Part shown: positions 1-7,873 of the stretch, one piece after another | Position numbering within the stretch: the first letter of the stretch is position 1 | Layout of the letters: each line of letters starts with the position of its first letter | Notes under the pieces: model-generated | Told to the model about the DNA's origin: nothing | The model's input: the letters and a program-made list of their open reading frames with translations, nothing else | Databases searched by the model: none | Program-made: the position numbers and the translations under genes | NCBI GenBank assembly: GCA_947649205.1 | Contig: CANSQM010000005.1 | Span: 42,630 to 106,629, forward strand | Length of the DNA: 64,000 nt | From: an uncultured Enterorhabdus sp. | Lineage (GTDB): Bacteria > Actinomycetota > Coriobacteriia > Coriobacteriales > Eggerthellaceae | Direction of reading: 5' to 3'

Positions 1-779
1 AGGGGGTCGGCAAAGTCGTTGCGGTTGCGGCTGACGAGGATGAAAATGCCCACAAGGACCGCCCCGAGCATGCCCATGAGAGAAGTGTCGACGGGGACTC
101 CGGAAATACAGTTCAGGGCGAGAGTGAAACCGAAAACCAAGTTGAACACGAGCAGGCAGCAGAAAGCGGGGTTCCAGGGGTTCACAAAGGAGCTCGGGCT
201 GGCGCACTCAATGGCCTTAAGGCCTCCTGCTTGAGAGAGCGCAAGGAGATTCTGGCGGGCGAGGGGATACGATGCCGCCAAGGCAATACAGGGAAGGAGC
301 GCGCACATGATGAGGCGCAGCGCGTGAGGAAGCAGGAAAAATGCCCACTGTCCCAGCGAGCCTACCAGGCATGACGCGCAGAGGCAGAGGGCGACAAGGC
401 GGATGGACTTCATCTGGCACAGCGCGAGAAGAAAGAGCGCACGTATCCAGAGATGGCCCAGCTCCCAACAAGCGAAGCCGGCGACGAGGGCGGGTCTTGA
501 GGCGGCTATCGACCATACGCCTGTAAGGAGCGCGCCTGAAACAATGAGGAGGGGCGCGATTTGGGTCGCTCGGGCTCCGAGCTGCCGGATATCGCTGCGT
601 TGCGCAGCTGCCAGTATAAGGAGGAGGGGCAATATTCCTGCTGCGATGTAGACGATATCGCGAAGCGCGGGGCTCTCCATCGAGAGAGGCGCGATGATCT
701 CCGAATTGAGCAAGCGGTTGCAGGCAATTTCGCAGGCACCTGCTACGAAAACCATCAACCAATCTCTCTTTGCGCTCAT
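1..779 (-). CDS. LuxR-type membrane regulator, N-terminal membrane half (cut by window edge)
   Basis: An open frame runs from the ATG at 777-779 off the left edge with no stop, giving 259 codons. A GGAGAGG ribosome site lies just upstream of the start. The product is almost entirely hydrophobic: about seven membrane segments can be read, such as IVYIAAGILPLLLILAAA near residue 43 and LLVFNLVFGFTLAL near 210. This matches the membrane half of the three complete LuxR-type regulators in this window; the C-terminal helix-turn-helix would lie outside. It sits downstream of the flavoprotein at 929-2686 on the same strand. The LuxR assignment is inferred from layout and hydropathy, because the DNA-binding domain is not visible. 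Confidence 0.7.
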   Translation of the reverse strand, partial: MSAKRDWLMVFVAGACEIACNRLLNSEIIAPLSMESPALRDIVYIAAGILPLLLILAAAQRSDIRQLGARATQIAPLLIVSGALLTGVWSIAASRPALVAGFACWELGHLWIRALFLLALCQMKSIRLVALCLCASCLVGSLGQWAFFLLPHALRLIMCALLPCIALAASYPLARQNLLALSQAGGLKAIECASPSSFVNPWNPAFCCLLVFNLVFGFTLALNCISGVPVDTSLMGMLGAVLVGIFILVSRNRNDFADP

Positions 780-870
780 AAGTTGTAGCCCCCTCTCCTT
801 CTGAACGGAAACATTACCACACTCGTGCAGAGCCTGCCGAAAACCAGGTTATCTAGGGCGGCCCAATGCA

Positions 871-904
871 CTCAAGGGACGGGCCTGAGGCTCCGTCCCT
901 TGAG
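871..904 (-). terminator. stem-loop after flavoprotein gene
   Basis: A perfect 12-bp stem (CTCAAGGGACGG at 871-882, its complement at 893-904) closes a 10-nt loop just past the stop of the gene at 929. There is no U-tract, so it may be a weak or attenuating terminator, or a stabiliser of the upstream mRNA. Confidence 0.6.
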
Positions 905-928
905 GGGGAGGGTTGATGTTCCTACCGG

Positions 929-2686
929 CTAGTCCAGGTCTCCAGCGATATGACGCACCTCATGTCGGGCGAACGTGAGGAGACGGCCGCAGGCCATGCC
1001 GTGGGTGAGGTTGTAGTACCCGTCAGCGAAGAGCGAGCCAGCGCAGTTCCCGGCGGCGTACAGCCCCTCGATAACGTCGCCGTCGGTGTTCAGCACCTGC
1101 CCATCGGGGTTGATGCGGAGGCCATCGGAGGTGTCGAGTAGCGTTCCGCCAAGGGTTACGCCGTAGAAGGGCGCTTGGCGGATGGCAGATAGCGTGTAGG
1201 GCTCCTTGCCGAAATCCTCGTCCTCCTGCTTGTCGTAAAGCTCGTTGTAGCGCTCAATGGTGGCGAGGAAGTTCTGCTTGTGCTCGCCTTCCAGGAGGAG
1301 CTTGTCAGCCAGCTCCTCTAGCGTGTCAGCTTTCACGACAACGCCGTTGTCGATCCACTCCTGAAGGTAGCCCTCGGTGCCCATTCCGAGAATGTTCACC
1401 TTGACGTTCGTGAGGCTCGCGCAGCCCAAGCCGTGGAACCTCTTAACGTCCTCGGCGAAGTTCGCATCCCAGACTTCCAGATAGACGCCGCCGGGCTGCG
1501 AAGCGGCGGCATAGGGCAGCCAGTCATAGTTACCCGACTCGTTTGCGAAGCGCTCGCCGTGGAGGTTCATCTTCAGGAACGGTTGGGATCCGGGATTGAA
1601 CTGGCCTGTGGTGGGAAGCATGGGCTCGCCCACGGCCAGACTGTCTTCCGTCCAGCCCGCCTTGGTTCCCGGAGGCACGGCCCCGCGGTCGAAGACGAAC
1701 GCCGCCGCGCCCGGATCTTTCATGGCGCCAGCCCACAGGCCGGCCTTAATGCCCATGCCCGTATTGCCGGGCTCCCAGTTCGAGGAGGTCAGGCAACGGG
1801 GCAGAATGGGGTTGATGGCCTCCAGCATATCGGGGTTGGCCGCATAGCCGCCCGTGGCCAGAAGGACGTTCTCGGCGTTAATCTGGACGAACCCGTTTTT
1901 CGTGTCGAAAATGGCGCCCACGACAGCGCCGTTCTCGTTGGTCACCAGTTTCGCGAGGTCGAAGCCGTACAGGATGTCGTTGCCCTGCTTCTTCAGCAGG
2001 TCCTCGAATATCTCGTTGCGCGCCATCTCGGCGTTTTCCTTTGGGCAGTCCTCGCGCGGGTTGTAGTTCACCTGAATGGGGGGAACGTACATGTCGATAC
2101 CCACGCCGCCGCGGCCTTCGCCCTGGTCGGAATCGAAGTTCGACGCAAAACCGTACTCCTCCATAATGGCTCGAACCCACAGATGCATCTCCGCAGATTC
2201 GTTCAGCCAAGTCTTGGTGACACGCATGTCGTTCTTGCCCCAGAAGGCTTGGCGCAGCACGTTGTTCAGCTTAATGACATCGACGCTTTTGCCGGCCTCG
2301 GCGCATTCGGGGACATTGATGGCACCGTACCATTTGCGCGTAGTGGAAACAGTGCCGCTCTTTTCGGCAATGAGGAAGTCGAGGCCGAGATCTTGCGCCG
2401 TGACTGCCGCTGCGAGGCCGGCGTTACCGGCTCCAACGATGAGCAGCTTCGTCTCGCGCGTCTCTACGATTTCATCTTCGGGGATGTCCGGGGCAGTGCC
2501 CAGCCATGCTGGCGTCTTGCCCACGACGGCGAGTCCGCCCTCTTCAACTGTTCCAGTTGCAGTTGCCTCGGCCCCGGTTTCGGCCATTGTCTTGGGCGCG
2601 CAGCCCGACAGCCCTGCTACCGCGGCCGCGCCTGCGGCGATGGCCGCGCCTGACAGAAAATTGCGTCGGGAGATTTCCTGGGTCAT
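929..2686 (-). CDS. Tat-exported FAD-dependent fumarate-reductase-like flavoprotein
   Basis: A 585-residue flavoprotein of the fumarate reductase/urocanate reductase superfamily. The N-terminus has a twin-arginine signal (SRRNFLSGAA, residues 6-15) with a possible lipobox ending at Cys29. An FAD dinucleotide fold follows (LLIVGAGNAGLAAA, residues 81-94). The C-terminal FAD-closing motif GLYAAGNCAG and the segment NLTHGMACGRLLTFARH are typical of the family. It is expected to act outside the membrane, reducing an organic acceptor with electrons that come ultimately from menaquinol. The substrate cannot be read from sequence. The start has a GAGGAGGG ribosome site. A LuxR-type regulator follows on the same strand and palindromes lie upstream. 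Confidence 0.9.
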   Translation of the reverse strand: MTQEISRRNFLSGAAIAAGAAAVAGLSGCAPKTMAETGAEATATGTVEEGGLAVVGKTPAWLGTAPDIPEDEIVETRETKLLIVGAGNAGLAAAVTAQDLGLDFLIAEKSGTVSTTRKWYGAINVPECAEAGKSVDVIKLNNVLRQAFWGKNDMRVTKTWLNESAEMHLWVRAIMEEYGFASNFDSDQGEGRGGVGIDMYVPPIQVNYNPREDCPKENAEMARNEIFEDLLKKQGNDILYGFDLAKLVTNENGAVVGAIFDTKNGFVQINAENVLLATGGYAANPDMLEAINPILPRCLTSSNWEPGNTGMGIKAGLWAGAMKDPGAAAFVFDRGAVPPGTKAGWTEDSLAVGEPMLPTTGQFNPGSQPFLKMNLHGERFANESGNYDWLPYAAASQPGGVYLEVWDANFAEDVKRFHGLGCASLTNVKVNILGMGTEGYLQEWIDNGVVVKADTLEELADKLLLEGEHKQNFLATIERYNELYDKQEDEDFGKEPYTLSAIRQAPFYGVTLGGTLLDTSDGLRINPDGQVLNTDGDVIEGLYAAGNCAGSLFADGYYNLTHGMACGRLLTFARHEVRHIAGDLD

Positions 2687-2742
2687 GATTCCCTCCTCGT
2701 AAACGATCCTGCTCTCTCGCTCGTCAGTGGACGAGCAGGCAC

Positions 2743-2803
2743 ATCCTAAGCGCCGCCAGCGTCTCGCCGCGTCACCCCTATTGGGGTATTTTGGAAAAAT
2801 ACC
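2743..2803 (-). promoter_or_regulatory. two overlapping palindromes and a possible -10 upstream of flavoprotein
   Basis: ACCCC-TATT-GGGGT (2774-2787) overlaps GGTATTTT-GGA-AAAATACC (2785-2803). Both are perfect inverted repeats. On the minus strand they lie 26-60 bp upstream of a TAGGAT hexamer (2743-2748) that could be the -10 of the gene starting at 2686. The position fits an activator or repressor site, probably for the neighbouring LuxR-type protein. Function is inferred. Confidence 0.45.
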
Positions 2804-2995
2804 TGGTAAATACGTTGAGCCAGACGGCCTCGGCGATCTCCAGTCTGATATCCGCGCGTTGGGTAGCGCATTCCGACTTGTCCGGCGCCGAGAGCGCGCT
2901 TTCTAGTACCGCGCGTGGCCCTGGGGCTGCGCATAGCCCGATCGCGGATCTCCCCATCGCCGCCCTCCCGGCCGTCAGGGCGGTCGGTATGCCGG

Positions 2996-3200
2996 TCAGC
3001 CCCCGCAGACGGCGGGCGCCCAGACGAACCCGGCCAACTCGCGCGCGACGGCCACGTTGGCCTTGTCCGCCTTCACGCCGCGATCTCGGCGGCCTCGCAG
3101 CCGAAGGACCGCTCGACCACCTCCCCTGTCTCTGGGACGAACGCCGCCGCGGCTACGGTTCTGGCGTGCACGTCCAGCCTATGCTGGTACGATACTCCAT
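2996..3200 (-). pseudogene. IS110-family transposase remnant, frameshifted and internally deleted
   Basis: Reading down from the ATG at 3198-3200 (AGGAGG ribosome site at 3209-3214) gives MEYRTSIG. After a lost base it continues LDVHARTVAAAAFVPETGE to a stop. This is the N-terminal start of IS110 transposases, including the first catalytic Asp region. A following frame reads KADKANVAVARELAGFVWA, which matches the extreme C-terminal region of the same family. About 300 central residues are therefore missing. The stretch 2690-2990 next to it may be the 3' flank of the same element. Otherwise the 2690-3440 intergenic region holds no gene I can support. Confidence 0.65.
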
Positions 3201-3443
3201 GACTGGGCCTCCTCATGAATGCGGTGCGGACACTACGGTAGCTGTATCCTAACCCGCGATGCCCCTCCGAGGGCCCTTTGTTTTATGGAGAGAGGCTCCA
3301 GCCACCCCTCATATCTTCTAGGGGAAACGCAGCTGCCAAGCGAATTTAACCATCTTAGCCCGTAGCGCACATTACCTCGCTTTCGTGCCCTGCGGACTCT
3401 GTCTTTAACTATAGGGGGGTTTGTGTCTCGCATCGAGCATGTT

Positions 3444-3465
3444 ATTATTGCGTCAACACAATAAT
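3444..3465 (+). promoter_or_regulatory. inverted-repeat operator upstream of HTH/zeta-like operon
   Basis: ATTATTG (3444-3450) and CAATAAT (3459-3465) form a perfect inverted repeat with an 8-bp spacer, 19 bp before the start at 3485 and immediately before the AAGGAGG ribosome site. This AT-rich repeat stands out from the local GC-rich DNA. It suits autorepression by the HTH protein encoded directly downstream. Confidence 0.5.
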
Positions 3466-3484
3466 TATCGGCCAAGGAGGACGA

Positions 3485-3973
3485 ATGCTCTCGGTTGCTG
3501 AAAGCGCGGAACAGCTAGGGGTGAGTCCGGCGCGGGTGCGAGCACTCATCAAAGACGGGCGCCTGCCGGCCGTGAAGAACGGCCGCGAATGGGTGCTGCG
3601 GGAGGAAGACGTGCTCCAACGTTTGATGGAGCACCCTCGGGCGGGCCGGCCGCGAGGCTGCGCCGCCGGGAGGGAGCAATGGGCGGCGGGCGAAAGCGAG
3701 AAGGGCCTGGGAAGTCGATCAGCTCACGCAACGGGGACTGTTCCCTCGATGGCGGCACCAGACTTATCGGGAGGTGCCCCGGAAGTTGGGCAGGAGACTC
3801 CTTTCCGCGCCCGCGAACTATACGATGAGTGCCGCCGGCAGTTCGCGCATTTGCCCTCGGCCGAGGTAATGGCCGCGGCGCGAAGTCGAGAGGAGGCATC
3901 GTTTTACATGGCCGTGTTCGACTTCTTCCTTCAGCGGCGGCAGCGGGAGCTGATACGGGAAGGGGTCTTCTGA
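3485..3973 (+). CDS. excisionase/MerR-like HTH protein, probable antitoxin
   Basis: A 162-residue protein. Residues 2-50 (SVAESAEQLGVSPARVRALI) form a helix-turn-helix of the excisionase/MerR-N type that ends in a winged segment (GREWVLREEDVLQRL). The rest is a low-complexity linker and a C-terminal helical segment (residues 105-160) that could bind a partner. Its stop overlaps the start of the zeta-like gene (TGATG at 3971-3975), the usual coupling of antitoxin and toxin genes. An inverted repeat upstream suggests autoregulation. The antitoxin role is inferred from context. Confidence 0.7.
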   Translation: MLSVAESAEQLGVSPARVRALIKDGRLPAVKNGREWVLREEDVLQRLMEHPRAGRPRGCAAGREQWAAGESEKGLGSRSAHATGTVPSMAAPDLSGGAPEVGQETPFRARELYDECRRQFAHLPSAEVMAAARSREEASFYMAVFDFFLQRRQRELIREGVF

Positions 3974-4575
3974 TGCAGCCGCTCTATGTGGTGTTCGCCG
4001 GCGTGAACGGGGCGGGCAAATCCACCTTCTACCGTACGGGTCTGTGGTGCCAGCCGGGCATGCCGCCCTCGATGCCACGGGTGAATTCGGACGAGATCGT
4101 GGTAGCCCGTGGCGGTGACCCGCGGTCTCAGGCCGACCAGCTTCGTGCCGGCCGCGAGGCGGTGCGTCTCATAGGGGATCATTTCGCGCATCGGCGAAGC
4201 TTCAATCAGGAAACCACCTTGACGGGGCACGCGGCTCTGCGCAATTTGGAGCGGGCAAAGAAGCTGAACTATCGGGTGCTTCTCTTCTACCTTGGCGTGG
4301 ACGCGCCTTCCGTGGCTATCGATCGTATCGCCCATCGTGTGGATGTGGGCGGCCATCCCATCGATGATGACGCCGTGCGCCGCCGTTACCGAGTATCTCT
4401 TGGCAATCTTTCCCGCGCTCTGGACTTCTGCGATGAGGTCACTGTCTTCGACAACACGGTGGAGTTCGTCGCCCTCGCTCGCTGGACGTCGGGCGTGCTC
4501 TCATGGGTGGGCGATCTCGCCCATCACGGCTCGTGGCTCATGAAAGCCGTGCGCGACGAAACGTTGTGGCGGTAG
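3973..4575 (+). CDS. zeta-toxin-like P-loop kinase
   Basis: A 200-residue P-loop protein. Walker A is GVNGAGKST (residues 10-18). NSDEI near residue 37 and FNQETTLTG near 76 match the substrate-binding signatures of zeta/PezT-type kinases, which phosphorylate UDP-N-acetylglucosamine derivatives and poison cell-wall synthesis. It is short for the family and carries no fused antitoxin. Translation is coupled to the upstream HTH gene. It could instead be a non-toxic zeta-fold ATPase; a toxin role is the best inference. Confidence 0.75.
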   Translation: MQPLYVVFAGVNGAGKSTFYRTGLWCQPGMPPSMPRVNSDEIVVARGGDPRSQADQLRAGREAVRLIGDHFAHRRSFNQETTLTGHAALRNLERAKKLNYRVLLFYLGVDAPSVAIDRIAHRVDVGGHPIDDDAVRRRYRVSLGNLSRALDFCDEVTVFDNTVEFVALARWTSGVLSWVGDLAHHGSWLMKAVRDETLWR

Positions 4576-4580
4576 GGCGC

Positions 4581-4613
4581 GTGCGGACGCCTCCCTCCCG
4601 GCGTCCGCACTTT
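4581..4613 (+). terminator. terminator after zeta-like gene
   Basis: A perfect 11-bp stem (GTGCGGACGCC at 4581-4591, complement at 4600-4610) with an 8-nt loop, followed by TTTGT, starting 5 bp past the zeta-like stop. Confidence 0.7.
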
Positions 4614-4654
4614 GTGCGTACCTGGGCGCTGCTTTCTCCTTGCATAATGGGGTT

Positions 4655-4688
4655 CATAAGTATATGACTTATAAATCATATACTTATG
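4655..4688 (+). promoter_or_regulatory. 13-bp perfect inverted repeat, probable operator
   Basis: CATAAGTATATGA (4655-4667) and its exact complement (4676-4688) flank an 8-bp spacer, CTTATAAA. The block is strongly AT-rich and ends 110 bp upstream of the XRE-regulator gene. The geometry resembles operators bound by dimeric XRE proteins, so autoregulation of the next gene is the simplest reading. Confidence 0.5.
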
Positions 4689-4797
4689 GGAAGTGAGATC
4701 ATGCGCTGTCGCGACGTGATAAGAACCCGGTAGGATCTTCGGCATCTCAACTGGGCGGAGCAAGCCGACCCATGGGTGCTCTCGCCAATTCACCAGG

Positions 4798-5481
4798 ATG
4801 AGATGTGGGATATCGTTTGGGGAAGGTGGTGTCGTCTTGCGAACCTTTGCCATAGTTGATGGGAGTCGCCGTAAGGCGAAGCCCTGCGCGTGGCTCTTCT
4901 ACGACGAGGAGCGGCGGGAGTTCCATATAGAGCTGGATGAGAGTGCGCAGAAACGGGCGCCGTTGATGCTGGAGTTGCTGGCGCAGCGAGGGGAGCGCTT
5001 CGTTGGCCCCGCGCAGAGCCTGCGATGGGTGCAAGAGCGCATCGCCCCCTCGGGGCGTCAGAATATCGGGCAGGTGCTCAAGGCTCACGGCATTCGGGAA
5101 TACGATGAGTTCGCGCTGCTCATGTCGTCGGGCGGCGCGTGCTCGCAGGACGATTTCGTTCTGCGCGAGGTGGAACGGGGCGGCGACTGCAGCGATGACG
5201 AAGGGAGGGCCCCTTTGGGGGGAGCCGTATCCCCTGGGGAAGAAACGGTGGCGCCGGCGAATTGCCATGCTCGCGACTCGCTGATGATGCAAGTGGGCAG
5301 GTCATTGGCCCGGGTGCGCGAGGAGCGGGGTATCACCCAGTATGAGCTATCGCAGAAAACGGGCATCCAGCAGGCGGCTATCAGTCGCATCGAAAACGGT
5401 CGAGGGAACGCCACGCTCGCTGTCGTGGAATCGCTTGCCCGAGGTCTTGGCGCCACACTGCACATCGATATTGAGCAGTGA
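4798..5481 (+). CDS. XRE-family regulator with uncharacterised N-terminal domain
   Basis: A 227-residue protein. The C-terminal 65 residues form a canonical Cro/CI helix-turn-helix (VREERGITQYELSQKTGIQ, then ISRIENGRGNATL). The N-terminal 120 residues (WLFYDEERREFHIELDES) are a compact domain I do not recognise; they may be a ligand or antitoxin-partner domain. A Gly/Glu-rich linker joins them. The start is uncertain: ATG 4798 has a weak ribosome site, while TTG 4837 follows GGAAGGTGG. No toxin gene follows. The inverted repeat at 4655-4688 is probably its operator. Confidence 0.7.
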   Translation: MRCGISFGEGGVVLRTFAIVDGSRRKAKPCAWLFYDEERREFHIELDESAQKRAPLMLELLAQRGERFVGPAQSLRWVQERIAPSGRQNIGQVLKAHGIREYDEFALLMSSGGACSQDDFVLREVERGGDCSDDEGRAPLGGAVSPGEETVAPANCHARDSLMMQVGRSLARVREERGITQYELSQKTGIQQAAISRIENGRGNATLAVVESLARGLGATLHIDIEQ

Positions 5482-5712
5482 GTGCTCGGCATCCTTGGGG
5501 AGTTTTCGGGCGAATGATCTCCGCAGCCCCGTTGGGTGCTCGTGTTCCGCTGCGATTTCTCGTGGCTGGCGAGCCCCGCGAAAAGCGGCTACGCGGTAGT
5601 AAGGTGATTGTCGCGAGAATGTCCGCGTTTACGGCTGGGCGCCGCCGTTGTGCCCTATGATGCGTGGGAGGAATTGCAGGGCATCGGCGGAACAGGCGGA
5701 AGAGGGCAACCC

Positions 5713-6024
5713 ATGGGCAGCAAGAAGCGGTCGGCGTGGCAGAAGCAGAAGGCGGAGTTCGCCGCCTCTCTCGGCGGTCGGGACGATTTGTTTGCCGACG
5801 GTGGCCGCGACCCCTTCGCCCGCGAGTCGGCGGCCCGGACGGCGCGCGATGAGGCCCGCGAGGCCGCGCGCCGCAAGAAGGCCTGCGAGCGCAAGAACCG
5901 CTACGCCAGCCGCTATGAGGCAGAAGCCACCGCTGCCGAATGCGCCGAGCACGGTGCCCCGCCCCTGCACGTGTACCGCTGCCCCTACTGCGAGGGCTGG
6001 CACCTCACCTCCAAGGGGGAGTAG
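5713..6024 (+). CDS. small basic protein with C-terminal zinc-knuckle-like motif
   Basis: A 103-residue protein rich in Lys, Arg, Ala and Glu, starting at the ATG behind GGAAGAGGG. The C-terminus carries YRCPYCEGWHLTS, a CxxC-x3-H arrangement seen in small conserved actinobacterial and phage proteins and probably metal-binding with an upstream Cys (KKACERKN). The central part looks helical. Function unknown. It converges on the DUF4143-type ATPase. The 230 bp before it (5482-5712) show no gene I can support. Confidence 0.6.
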   Translation: MGSKKRSAWQKQKAEFAASLGGRDDLFADGGRDPFARESAARTARDEAREAARRKKACERKNRYASRYEAEATAAECAEHGAPPLHVYRCPYCEGWHLTSKGE

Positions 6025-6175
6025 GGACGCGTGGTCTCCCCTGATCGCGGACACCACCCCTCCCAGCGGCCGCGCTTCTTCGTTGTGCTTATGGGGATGC
6101 CGTAGGAGGGGCCGGGAGCGAAACGGCAGCTTGCGGGGGTCGACGTTCTTCCCAGCTGCGAGGGCACCCGCGTCC

Positions 6176-7489
6176 TTAGGGAGCCAAGCTGGTAATGGGG
6201 ATGACGCAGACGCCGTCGTCGCGAACGTAGGCGTGCTGGCCCAGCCCCTCTACCACGGCAAGGAACGACGGAGGCTCGGTTCCAGCAGCTTCCATCTTAG
6301 CCTTCAGGCGCAGGAGGTTTTTAGCGGCCTGGTCTGCCTGGCTGTGCCCGAGCTTTATTTCGAGGGCGCCCCATTTCCCGTCATAGGATTCGATAATCGC
6401 GTCCACTTCCAGATCGGTGTTATCGCGGTAGTAGCGCACCTGCGCCTCTGAGGCCTCGGCGTATACCAGCAGGTCGCGCAGGCAAAGGCACTCAAAAAGG
6501 AACCCAAAGGCGTTGAGGTCGCCGAGGAGCTTCTGCGGGGTGGCCCCAAGGACGGCCGCCGGTAGAGAGGGGTCGACGTAGTGGTATTTGGGTCGCTTGT
6601 TGATGCGGATTGAAGACCGCAGGTTCGGGGACCAGCCGGGGATTTCCTCAATGACGAAGATGCGCCGAAGAGCTTGAAGGTAGTCGTCAACCGTTTCCTT
6701 GGAGAGCGGCTCGCTCGTTGCATCGGCGGTCATGTCGCGAATCATGGTTTTGGTGGCCGTCGCCTGCTCTGCGTTGCGGGCGAGCGAATGGAGGAGCCGA
6801 CTGATTTTCTGCGGATCGCGGGCCACGTCGTCGACGCGCGAGAGATCGTCTTCGGACACCTGGCGCACGTAACTGCGGGCGAGCCGCGATGCCCGGCGCA
6901 GCTCCATGGCTTGAACGGCGGGCCAGCCGCCACGGAGGACGGCGTCGCAGAGGTCCTCTAAGGTTACGGGAAGGGCGCTGCCGTCCGGCTTCTCTCCATT
7001 GAAGAGGGCCCGCAACGATATGGCCCCCGAGGACCGGTTCGCCTCGAAGAGCGTCATGGGTCGCATACGCACCTTTTCGATGCGGCCCACGCCGCTGTGA
7101 TGCGGTTTGGCCCTGCGGGGAACGGCGGAGCCCGTGAGGATGAACGTATCCCGCTTGCCGCTTCTGTCGACGGCGTTGCGGACGGCATCCCACAGCGAGG
7201 GCACCTCTTGCCACTCGTCAATGAGGCGGGGATGGGCGCCTTGGAGCGCCTGGTGGGGAGACAAACGCGCCAGTTCTTGGTTTTGGAAGGCGCCTTCGGT
7301 GTCGAGCAGGCAGATCTCGCTGTTGCTGAGACTTCGGGCCGTCCACGTCTTTCCGCAGTACTTTGGCCCCTCGATGCACACGGCTCCGAAGTCTTCCAAA
7401 TTCTCGTAAATGAATCTATCGAGAACCCGTGGCTCATAGCCGATGTTGATAAGGTTTCCACGCTGGGGATCAATGGGTATGCTTATCAT
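6176..7489 (-). CDS. AAA-type ATPase with DUF4143 domain
   Basis: A 437-residue member of the AAA_14/DUF4143 family. Walker A is GPKYCGKTW (about residue 41), Walker B is RLIDEWQEVP, and a sensor-like ILTGSA follows. The C-terminal DUF4143 part contains DLEVDAII and GALEIKLG, a D...ExK pattern resembling PD-(D/E)xK nuclease cores. The family is common in gut bacteria and its biochemical role is unsettled. The start is supported by CAGGAG seven bases upstream. It is preceded by four copies of an 18-bp repeat (7537-7623), which look like its regulatory region. Confidence 0.85.
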   Translation of the reverse strand: MISIPIDPQRGNLINIGYEPRVLDRFIYENLEDFGAVCIEGPKYCGKTWTARSLSNSEICLLDTEGAFQNQELARLSPHQALQGAHPRLIDEWQEVPSLWDAVRNAVDRSGKRDTFILTGSAVPRRAKPHHSGVGRIEKVRMRPMTLFEANRSSGAISLRALFNGEKPDGSALPVTLEDLCDAVLRGGWPAVQAMELRRASRLARSYVRQVSEDDLSRVDDVARDPQKISRLLHSLARNAEQATATKTMIRDMTADATSEPLSKETVDDYLQALRRIFVIEEIPGWSPNLRSSIRINKRPKYHYVDPSLPAAVLGATPQKLLGDLNAFGFLFECLCLRDLLVYAEASEAQVRYYRDNTDLEVDAIIESYDGKWGALEIKLGHSQADQAAKNLLRLKAKMEAAGTEPPSFLAVVEGLGQHAYVRDDGVCVIPITSLAP

Positions 7490-7536
7490 TGAAACTCCTG
7501 GTTATCTAAGGAAATACTGAGATTAAGAGGACTTTC

Positions 7537-7623
7537 ACTCTCCTTTTTTCAACCAGTTTACTCTCCTTTTTTCAACCTGTCCACTCTCCTTTTTTCAACC
7601 AATTCACTCTTCTTTTTTCAACC
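7537..7623 (-). repeat. four 18-bp direct repeats at exact 23-bp period
   Basis: Copies start at 7537, 7560, 7583 and 7606. On the minus strand each reads GGTTGAAAAAAGGAGAGT, with one changed base in the copy at 7606. The five-base spacers differ. The array lies 48-134 bp upstream of the ATPase gene, in its transcription direction. Each unit includes a strong ribosome-site-like AAGGAG and a UGA. The 23-bp step is not a multiple of three, so it is not a peptide repeat. Confidence 0.9.
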
Positions 7624-7688
7624 TAAATATGCCTTCTTTTCCCGAGGGCGTGGGAGAGGCTTCGGCTGCGAAACGGGTCTCATACGCG

Positions 7689-7799
7689 AAGCGCCGCCCC
7701 GGATAGCGGAGCGGCGCTTGAAAGGGGTGCGGGCCAGGGAGGGTAGGCCCGCAGGGAGTTGGAACGGGAGAGTAGCCCTCCCCCCGGGGGGAGGGCTAC
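7689..7799 (-). terminator. two strong hairpins downstream of flavoprotein gene
   Basis: AAGCGCCGC (7689-7697) pairs with 7711-7719. GTAGCCCTCCCCCC (7772-7785) is followed directly by its complement (7786-7799), giving a 28-bp palindrome with no spacer. A third inverted repeat, GCGGCGCG (7822-7829), pairs with 7848-7855. All lie between the stop of the flavoprotein (7874) and the ATPase repeat array on the minus strand, so they probably end the flavoprotein transcript. No U-tract follows. Confidence 0.55.
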
Positions 7800-7873
7800 A
7801 GGGGGGCGGAACCTCGGCGGGGCGGCGCGGGTCGGGGAGGGAGAACTCGCGCCGCGCCGAGACGGCCGTTTCC

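Noticed and set aside
2746..2934. Minus-strand 62-codon Arg-rich frame next to the transposase remnant
   Set aside because: Arg/Gly-rich composition typical of a non-coding frame; it overlaps the palindromes and is better explained as the flank of the IS110 remnant.
3233..3475. Minus-strand 80-codon frame upstream of the HTH/zeta-like operon
   Set aside because: No ribosome site, no similarity, and it overlaps the probable promoter and operator of the operon.
7537..7623. Repeat array considered as a CRISPR
   Set aside because: Spacers are only 5 bp, repeats are not palindromic in the usual way, and no cas gene is near.
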